This document shows, piece after piece, positions 40,195-46,180 of a stretch of 46,180 nucleotides of DNA. The notes beneath the pieces are model-generated. The model saw only the letters and a list, made by a program, of their open reading frames with translations, was not told the origin of the DNA and searched no databases. This stretch comes from Halorubrum saccharovorum DSM 1137 (GTDB lineage: Archaea > Halobacteriota > Halobacteria > Halobacteriales > Haloferacaceae). The position numbers and the translations under genes are program-made. The stretch is taken from assembly GCF_000337915.1 (NCBI RefSeq), contig NZ_AOJE01000012.1:148408-194587 (forward strand), in the 5' to 3' direction. How positions within the stretch are numbered: the stretch's first letter is position 1; the number at the start of each line of letters is the position of its first letter.

Positions 40195-41604
40195 ATGGGT
40201 GAGGACTACCGCACGGAGGAGGACAGCCTCGGAGAGATGCAGGTGCCGGCGGACGCCTACTGGGGCGCGCAGACCCAGCGCGCCGTCGAGAACTTCCCCA
40301 TCTCGGGGATCGGAATGAGTCGCCGGTTCATCCGCGCGCTCGGCGTCGTCAAGAAGGCCGCCGCGCAGGCGAACCGCGACCTGGACCTCATCGACGACGA
40401 CACCGCCGACGCGATCGTCGCCGCCGCCGACGAGGTGATCGCCGGCGAGCACGACGACCAGTTCCCCGTCGACGTGTTCCAGACCGGCTCCGGCACCTCC
40501 TCGAACATGAACGCCAACGAGGTGATCGCCAACCGCGCCGCCGAGATCGCGGGCGCGGAGATCGGCGACCGGGTGGTCCACCCGAACGACCACGTCAACT
40601 ACGGCCAGTCGAGCAACGACGTGATCCCGACCGCGATGCACGTCGCCTCCCTGGAGGCCGTCGAGAAGGATCTGGTGCCCGCCCTCGAAACGCTCCACGC
40701 CGAGCTCGAGGCCAAGGAGACCGAGTTCGACGGCGTCGTCAAGACCGGCCGCACTCACCTGCAGGACGCCACTCCGATCCGGCTCGGCCAGGAGTTCAGC
40801 GGCTACCGGACGCAGGTCGCGAAGGGCATCGAGCGCGCCGAGAGCGTCCAGTCGAACCTCCGAGAGCTCGCGCTGGGCGGCACCGCGGTCGGCACCGGGC
40901 TCAACACCCACCCCGACTTCCCGGAGCTCGCCGCCGAGTACATCTCCGACGAGACGAACACGACCTTCCGCGAGGCCGACAACCACTTCGAGGCGCAGGC
41001 CGCCCACGACGCGATGAGCGAGGCGCACGGCGCGCTCCGCACCATCGCCGGGAGCCTCAACAAGATGGCCAACGACCTCCGCCTGCTCGCGTCCGGGCCG
41101 CGTAACGGCCTCGGAGAGGTCGAACAGCCCGAGAACCAGCCCGGCTCGTCGATCATGCCGGGCAAAATCAACCCGGTCGTCGCCGAGTCGGTCAACCAGG
41201 TCCACAAGCAGGTCGTGGGCAACGACGCCGCGATCTCCGCCGGCGCCGCCCGCGGCGAGATCGACTTAAACCTCTACAAGCCCGTGCTCGCGCACAACTT
41301 CCTCGAGTCCGCCGAGCTGCTCTCGAACGCCGCCGAGACCTTCGGCGAGCGCTTCGTGGCGAAGCTCGAAGCCAACGAGGAGCACTGCGAGACGCGCGTC
41401 GAGCAGTCGATGGCGCTCGCGACCGCGCTCAACCCCGCGATCGGCTACGACAAGGCGAGTAAGGTGGCGAAGACCGCTCTCAAGGAGGGCAAAAGTGTCC
41501 GCGAGGCCGCCGTCGAGGCCGGCTACCTCACCGAGGAGGAGGCCGACGAGGTGCTCGATCCGGAAGCGATGACCCACCGCGTCATCCTCGGCGACGACGA
41601 CTGA
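40195..41604 (+). CDS. fumC: Class II fumarate hydratase
   Basis: This 469-residue enzyme of the fumarase/aspartase superfamily has a TDGS-equivalent TGSGTSSNMNANEV (residues ~99-112), HPNDHVNYGQSSNDVIPTAMH (~130-150), TGRTHLQDATP (~184) and the signature GSSIMPGKINPV (~318-329). Length and motifs fit class II fumarase, which interconverts fumarate and malate. Aspartase is less likely because of the conserved fumarase HPNDHVN loop. The sucCD genes downstream give the region a citric-acid-cycle theme. Confidence 0.9.
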   Translation: MGEDYRTEEDSLGEMQVPADAYWGAQTQRAVENFPISGIGMSRRFIRALGVVKKAAAQANRDLDLIDDDTADAIVAAADEVIAGEHDDQFPVDVFQTGSGTSSNMNANEVIANRAAEIAGAEIGDRVVHPNDHVNYGQSSNDVIPTAMHVASLEAVEKDLVPALETLHAELEAKETEFDGVVKTGRTHLQDATPIRLGQEFSGYRTQVAKGIERAESVQSNLRELALGGTAVGTGLNTHPDFPELAAEYISDETNTTFREADNHFEAQAAHDAMSEAHGALRTIAGSLNKMANDLRLLASGPRNGLGEVEQPENQPGSSIMPGKINPVVAESVNQVHKQVVGNDAAISAGAARGEIDLNLYKPVLAHNFLESAELLSNAAETFGERFVAKLEANEEHCETRVEQSMALATALNPAIGYDKASKVAKTALKEGKSVREAAVEAGYLTEEEADEVLDPEAMTHRVILGDDD

Positions 41605-41700
41605 GCGGCGACGGCTGAGCGACGACGACCGAGCGACGACGACTGAGCGGCGACGGCTGAGCGACGACGACCGAGCGACGACGACCGAGCGGCGACGACC
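41603..41700 (+). repeat. Seven 14-bp tandem repeats at the fumC 3' end
   Basis: Units GAGCGGCGACGGCT and GAGCGACGACGACC alternate for seven full copies; the first begins inside the fumC stop codon. The unit is not a multiple of three, so expansion cannot extend the protein beyond the first stop. It looks like a slippage-prone spacer. Confidence 0.85.
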
Positions 41701-41787
41701 GAGCGGTGGCCGGGGGAGAGGCGGCGAGGGAGAGACGGGGGGCGGGATCGGCAGAACGCTTTTTGTGTGTGCGAGTGAGAGACGCAC

Positions 41788-42294
41788 GTGGCCGAGAATG
41801 ACCTGCAAGCCGATCAGGAACCGCTGAAGAGAGAGTACGAGAAGAACCCCGAGGCGGCCCAGATCACGCTGTCAGCGACCGGGGAAGAGCAGGGCGACGC
41901 GCGGTCGTGTAGCGTGGACATCGGCCGGGCGATCTACGAGGCGGAGCTGCACGAGGGCGCCGGCGGACCCGGCGGAGGAGCCTGCTCGGGCGACCTCCTG
42001 CTTGGCGCGCTGGCCGCTTGCTCCCAGCTGACCGCACAGGCCGTCGCCGAGAGCTTCGGCGTCGACGCCGACATCAGCGTCGACGCCAGCGGCGACCTGG
42101 ATCTCCGCGGGACGATGGGCGTCGACGACGAGGCCCCGGTCGGGTTCGAGGACCTCCGTCTCGACGTCACCGTCGACGGCGACGTCGACGAGGACACCCG
42201 CGCGGCGCTCCGGAAGTACACCGAGAAGTACTGCGTCGTCTACCAGACGCTGGCGGATCCGCCGGCGGTCGAGACGAACTGGACGTTCGACTGA
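41788..42294 (+). CDS. OsmC-family peroxidase-like protein
   Basis: This 168-residue protein from GTG 41788 has the OsmC/Ohr layout: an N-terminal beta layer, the first reactive cysteine in GGACSGDLLLGALAAC (residues ~64-79) and the second in TEKYCVVYQTL (~146-156). OsmC proteins reduce organic or inorganic peroxides with lipoylated or thiol partners. The spacing of the two cysteines fits the OsmC rather than Ohr subgroup, but the electron donor cannot be told. Confidence 0.85.
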   Translation: MAENDLQADQEPLKREYEKNPEAAQITLSATGEEQGDARSCSVDIGRAIYEAELHEGAGGPGGGACSGDLLLGALAACSQLTAQAVAESFGVDADISVDASGDLDLRGTMGVDDEAPVGFEDLRLDVTVDGDVDEDTRAALRKYTEKYCVVYQTLADPPAVETNWTFD

Positions 42295-42397
42295 GGGGAG
42301 CGACCCCGCGCCCCGCGGCGTCCGCCGAGCGACGCCAGCCAGCCGTTCGAGCCGAATCGGCACAATTTAAGCCGGAGTCTCCCGGCCTTCGAAACGG

Positions 42398-43543
42398 ATG
42401 AAACTACACGAACATCAAGCGAAGACTATCTTCGCCGACGCCGGGATCCCCGTACCGGATTCCCGGCTCGCGACGACCGTCGACGAGGCGCTCGACGCGG
42501 TCGACGAGATCGGCTACCCGGCCGCGATCAAGGCGCAGGTCCACGTGGGGGGCCGCGGCAAGGCCGGCGGGATCAAGATCGCGACCGACCGCGAGGAGGC
42601 CGAGCAGTACGCCGAGGAGATCCTCGGCATGGACCTGAAGGGGTACACCGTCGACTCGGTCCTCGTCGAGGCCGGCGTCGACTTCGTCGACGAGCTGTAC
42701 GTCGGCGTCACGATGGACCGCGGCGCGGGCGAACCGGTCCTGATGGTCTCGACCGAGGGCGGCGTGAACATCGAGGAGGTCGCCGAGGAGAACCCCGACG
42801 CGATCGCGCGCGAGCACGTCGACCCCGCGTTCGGCCTCCACCCGTACCAGGCCCGGAAGGTCGTCTACGAGGCCGGCGTCGACGCCGACGTGGCGCTCGA
42901 CGTGGCCTCGATCCTCACGACGCTGTACGACCTCTACGAGGAGAACGACGCCTCGGAGATCGAGGTCAACCCCGTCATGATCACGGGCGACCGCGACGTG
43001 ATCGCCGCGGACGCCGTGATGAACATCGACGAGGACGCGCTGTTCCGCCATCCCGACCTCGAGGACCTCGCGGAGGAGTCCTACGAGGACGACCTCGAAC
43101 GGAAGGCCGGCGAGTACGGCTTCGACTACGTCCGCCTCTCCGGGAACGTCGGTATCATCGGCAACGGCGCCGGGCTCGTGATGACGACGCTCGACTTAGT
43201 CGACTACTACGGCGGCGCGCCCGCCAACTTCCTGGACATCGGCGGCGGCGCGAAGGCCGAACGCGTCACGCAGGCGCTCGATATGGTGTTCTCCGACGAG
43301 AACGTCGACGCGGTCGTGTTCAACATCTTCGGCGGGATCACCCGCGGCGACGAGGTCGCCAAGGGGATCAACGAGGCCTTAGAGCAGTTCGACGAGATCC
43401 CGAAGAAGGTCGTCGTCCGGCTCGCCGGCACGAACGCCGAGGAGGGGATGGAGATCCTGAACACGGACCTCGTTGAAGTCGAGAAGACGCTGGAGGACGC
43501 GGTCCAGCGCGCGGTGAAGAACGCCGAGGAGGTGACCCAATGA
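42398..43543 (+). CDS. sucC: Succinyl-CoA synthetase beta subunit (ADP-forming type)
   Basis: This 381-residue ATP-grasp enzyme starts [20 protein letters not shown], typical of Suc[13 protein letters not shown] (residues ~48-59) binds nucleotide, EVNPVMITG (~188) supplies metal-binding residues, and [18 protein letters not shown] with [13 protein letters not shown] forms the C-terminal CoA-ligase-like domain. With SucD it converts succinyl-CoA, ADP and phosphate to succinate, CoA and ATP. It overlaps sucD by ATGA, ensuring coupled translation. TATA-like CAATTTAAG (42363-42371) lies ~27 bp before the start. Confidence 0.93.
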   Translation: MKLHEHQAKTIFADAGIPVPDSRLATTVDEALDAVDEIGYPAAIKAQVHVGGRGKAGGIKIATDREEAEQYAEEILGMDLKGYTVDSVLVEAGVDFVDELYVGVTMDRGAGEPVLMVSTEGGVNIEEVAEENPDAIAREHVDPAFGLHPYQARKVVYEAGVDADVALDVASILTTLYDLYEENDASEIEVNPVMITGDRDVIAADAVMNIDEDALFRHPDLEDLAEESYEDDLERKAGEYGFDYVRLSGNVGIIGNGAGLVMTTLDLVDYYGGAPANFLDIGGGAKAERVTQALDMVFSDENVDAVVFNIFGGITRGDEVAKGINEALEQFDEIPKKVVVRLAGTNAEEGMEILNTDLVEVEKTLEDAVQRAVKNAEEVTQ

Positions 43544-44409
43544 GCATTTTCGTCGACGACGACACCAGAGTGGTTGTGCAGGGTATCACCGGCGGGGAAG
43601 GGAAGTTCCACGCCGGCCAGATGATCGAGTACGGCACCAACGTCGTCGCCGGCGCGGTGCCCGGCAAGGGCGGTCAGGAGGTCGACGGCGTCCCGGTCTA
43701 CGACACCGTCGACGAGGCCGTCGAGGAGGAGAACGCGGACGCCTCCGTCATCTTCGTGCCGCCGGCGTTCGCCGGCGACGCGATCTTCGAGTCGCTGGAC
43801 ACCGACCTCGATCTCGCGGTCGCGATCACCGAGGGGATCCCGACCCAGGACATGGCGAAGGTGAACAAGCGCCTGAGCGAGACCGACACTCGCCTCATCG
43901 GCCCGAACTGTCCGGGCATCATCACGCCCGGCGAGGCGAAGCTCGGCATCCTCCCCGGCAACATCTTCTCCGACGGGAACGTCGGGCTCGTCTCCCGCTC
44001 CGGTACCCTCACCTACCAGGTCGTCGACAACCTCACCGAGCGCGGGCTCGGCCAGTCGACCGCGATCGGCATCGGCGGCGACCCGATCATCGGCACCTCC
44101 TTCATCGACGCCCTGGAGGCGTTCGAGGCCGACCCCGACACCGACGCGGTCGTGATGTGCGGCGAGATCGGCGGCGAGGACGAGGAGCAGGCCGCCCGCT
44201 TCATCGGCGAACACATGGACACGCCGGTCGCCGGCTTCATCGCCGGGCGCACCGCGCCGCCGGGAAAGCGCATGGGCCACGCCGGCGCCATCGTCTCCGG
44301 CTCCGGGACGGGCACGGCGCAGTCGAAGATCGACGCGCTCAACGACGCGGGCGTCCCCGTCGGCGACACCCCCGAGGAGGTCGCCGACCACGTCGAGGAC
44401 TTCCTGTAG
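43540..44409 (+). CDS. sucD: Succinyl-CoA synthetase alpha subunit
   Basis: This 289-residue partner of SucC starts [28 protein letters not shown] (CoA-binding Rossmann-like domain). [18 protein letters not shown] (~120) is family-diagnostic, and the phosphorylated histidine is His247 in [19 protein letters not shown]. The Gly-rich [14 protein letters not shown] segment precedes it. It forms the alpha-beta enzyme of the citric acid cycle in the cytoplasm. Length and motif order are normal. Confidence 0.94.
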   Translation: MSIFVDDDTRVVVQGITGGEGKFHAGQMIEYGTNVVAGAVPGKGGQEVDGVPVYDTVDEAVEEENADASVIFVPPAFAGDAIFESLDTDLDLAVAITEGIPTQDMAKVNKRLSETDTRLIGPNCPGIITPGEAKLGILPGNIFSDGNVGLVSRSGTLTYQVVDNLTERGLGQSTAIGIGGDPIIGTSFIDALEAFEADPDTDAVVMCGEIGGEDEEQAARFIGEHMDTPVAGFIAGRTAPPGKRMGHAGAIVSGSGTGTAQSKIDALNDAGVPVGDTPEEVADHVEDFL

Positions 44410-44526
44410 CTCCTCTCAGCGGGACGGTGTAACGAGTCAGGCGCTCCGCGGCGTCTGTTTCCGCGTGGTTCTCAGTTTCGGTTATCGGAGGGAAAAGTAA
44501 AATTACCCGTAGGGGCAGGTGCACCC

Positions 44527-46180
44527 ATGGAAACCGATCCCACGGGGGGCCGTGACGGACGGGAGGCCGACGCCTTCCGGGGATCGGAGCCGGCCGGGGG
44601 CGGACCGCGGCGGGTGCTCCTCGTCGACGACGAGCCGGGAGCGGCCGACCTCGCGGCCACGCACGTCGAGCGGCTCGTCGACGGGGTGGAGACGGTCACG
44701 CGGACGTCGCCGACGGAGGCGATCGGGGTCGTCGCGGACGACCGCGTCGACTGCGTCGTCAGCGACTACAACATGCCCGGCATCGACGGGCTCGAACTCC
44801 TCGAGGAGGTCCGGTCGATCGATCCCGGCCTCCCCTTCGTGTTGTTCACCGGCCGCGGGAGCGAGGAGATCGCGAGCGAGGCGATCTCGGCCGGCGTCAC
44901 CGACTACCTCCAGAAGGGCGTCGGCCGCGACCGGTACGAGATGCTCGCGAACAGCGTCGAGAACGCCCTCGACCGCCGGCGGGCCGAGCGCGACCTCTGG
45001 GAGGTGAACGCGAAGGTGGCCGCGATCCACGAGTTCGCGACCGAGGTGTCCGGGGCCGAGAGCGCGGGCGAGGTGTTCGAGCGCGTCGTCGACGCCGCCG
45101 AGGAGATTCTGTCGTTCGACCGCTGCGTCACCGCGCGCCGCCGGGGCGACCGGCTCGTTCCCGAGGCGCGGTCGGAGAACGTCAGCGAGGACGAGGTGCG
45201 GACGTTCGACCTCGGCGAGGGCGTCGTCGGGACCACCGTCGCCGACGAGCGGACCATCGTCGTCGACAACCTCAGCGTCGACCCGGCGGACCCGAACGAG
45301 CTAGAGGACCCGAAGAGCCCGGGGCGGTCGAACCCGGAGACGGCAGACCGCAGCGCGGGCTCCGACGCCGAAATCGGGGGCGACGGGAGCGGCTCGGCCG
45401 ACGCGGAGGAGCTGGCCGATCCGGTGGCCGACGACATCCGCTCGGCGATCAGCGTCCCGATCGGCCCGTACGGATCGTTTCAGGCGGTCTCCGACGGGTA
45501 CGCGGCGTTCGACGACGGCGACGTGGAGTTCGCCGAACTGCTGGCCGCCCACGCCGCCGACGCGCTCGAACAGATCGAGACGGAGAACGCGCTTAGAGCC
45601 GAGCGCGACAGGCTCTCCGCGCTGTTCGAGGACCTGCCGCTTCCCGTCGCCAGGACCGGCTCCGAGAACGGGGGCGAGCGGCGGCTCGACGCCACCAACG
45701 AGGCGTTCGAGGAGACGTTCGGGTTCTCCGAGGCCGAACACGACTACGGAACGATCCGTGAGGCGATCGTCCCCGACGGGGACGCACACATCGACCCGGG
45801 CGCGGTGATCGCGGACGACGAGCCGCTCCGCCGGGAGGTGCAGCGCCGGACCGCCGACGGGCTCCGCGATTTCATCCTCAACGTGATCCCCGTCGAGCGG
45901 CCGGACGAGACGATCATCTACAACGTCTACGCCGACATCGGCGAGCAGAAGCGCGTCGAGCGCACTCTCCGACGGCTCCACGAGACGACCCGCGAGATGT
46001 TCCGCGGCGGGGACCGCGAGGAGATCGCGACGCTCGCGGCGCGAGCGGCGGTCGACATCCTCGAGTTCCCGAGCAGCGGCGTTCGGCTGCACGACCCCGA
46101 CGCGGAGGCGCTGCTACCGACCGCGATCAGCCGCGAAGCGACCGAGGCGCTCGGCGAGCGACCCGCCTTCGGCCCGGGCG
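44527..46180 (+). CDS. Receiver-GAF-PAS signalling protein (3'-truncated)
   Basis: The frame from ATG 44527 runs off the end of the window, giving 551 residues so far. Residues ~32-150 are a response-regulator receiver (VLLVDDEPG, phospho-acceptor Asp in VSDYNMPG, Lys in YLQKGV). Next come a GAF domain (~165-345, interrupted by an acidic insert ~260-305), a PAS domain (~350-470: RDRLSALFEDLPLPVARTGSE, ending DFILNVIPVERP) and the start of a second GAF. In haloarchaea such arrays end in a histidine kinase or a Bat-type HTH; which one cannot be seen. A TATA-like AAGTAAAATT lies ~30 bp before the ATG. Confidence 0.87.
   Translation, partial: METDPTGGRDGREADAFRGSEPAGGGPRRVLLVDDEPGAADLAATHVERLVDGVETVTRTSPTEAIGVVADDRVDCVVSDYNMPGIDGLELLEEVRSIDPGLPFVLFTGRGSEEIASEAISAGVTDYLQKGVGRDRYEMLANSVENALDRRRAERDLWEVNAKVAAIHEFATEVSGAESAGEVFERVVDAAEEILSFDRCVTARRRGDRLVPEARSENVSEDEVRTFDLGEGVVGTTVADERTIVVDNLSVDPADPNELEDPKSPGRSNPETADRSAGSDAEIGGDGSGSADAEELADPVADDIRSAISVPIGPYGSFQAVSDGYAAFDDGDVEFAELLAAHAADALEQIETENALRAERDRLSALFEDLPLPVARTGSENGGERRLDATNEAFEETFGFSEAEHDYGTIREAIVPDGDAHIDPGAVIADDEPLRREVQRRTADGLRDFILNVIPVERPDETIIYNVYADIGEQKRVERTLRRLHETTREMFRGGDREEIATLAARAAVDILEFPSSGVRLHDPDAEALLPTAISREATEALGERPAFGPG

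Overview
The window is chromosomal DNA of a halophilic archaeon (class Halobacteria), probably Halorubrum or a close relative. The reasons are high GC with GC-rich third positions, strongly acidic proteins, frequent GTG starts and 4-11 bp gene overlaps, AT-rich TATA boxes about 25-35 bp before short-leadered or leaderless genes, Tat-type signal peptides, and archaeal replication proteins (PriS, GINS). No rRNA, canonical tRNA or CRISPR array was seen.

Layout. 1-10.7 kb is ordinary core genome: the end of a beta-RFA-P synthase gene, a KaiC/RadA-like HTR protein, a coiled-coil/zinc-ribbon protein with an acidic partner, a MOT1-type molybdate/sulfate permease, a class V aminotransferase, a three-gene unit (NEW3-type exported protein, ABC ATPase, ABC-2 permease), a membrane metal-dependent hydrolase and a small conserved protein. 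10.7-27.7 kb is an accessory island, visibly richer in A+T. It holds two unknown membrane proteins, a 212-bp MITE with target duplication, an unknown gene with a palindrome over its start, and a surface-protein locus of about 12 kb. 27.7-46.2 kb is core again: beta-CASP nuclease, DUF998, GINS and primase (one minus-strand operon), a small protein, a PadR regulator, a class III aminotransferase, RdgB-type pyrophosphatase, a SHOCT protein, an amidohydrolase, a DUF4382 lipoprotein, BolA, EamA, fumarase, OsmC, sucC-sucD, and the start of a receiver-GAF-PAS sensor.

The most interesting system is the 14.1-27.7 kb locus. Seven exported proteins, six of them with recognisable twin-arginine plus FSD/LSD-type signals of the SipW-dependent TasA/CalY kind, are encoded with their own SipW-like signal peptidase. 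Several share a TasA-like host domain. In one member a von Willebrand A domain, and in another a choice-of-anchor-L domain, sits at the same internal position of that domain. A third member carries a C-terminal beta-helix, and the last is a small protein with ten perfect NTST repeats (N-glycosylation sequons). Two paralogous membrane-anchored winged-helix regulators bracket the set. I infer a modular surface filament or biofilm-matrix system in which the peptidase matures all subunits.

Four gaps in this locus carry a tRNA-like RNA element: a perfect T-arm (7-nt TTCRANY loop on a 6-bp stem) followed at once by GTGGG, which pairs with an upstream CCAC/CCCAC as in an acceptor stem. One copy shows a compensatory base-pair change, and three lie 21-35 nt before the start codon of a TasA-like gene. 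No tRNA is encoded there. These look like RNA-processing or leader-control elements of a long surface-protein transcript. A second candidate RNA family is a structured intergenic repeat at 4.7 and 32.0 kb, beginning at a TATA-like box and ending in the same GGGGCTTTGGAG.
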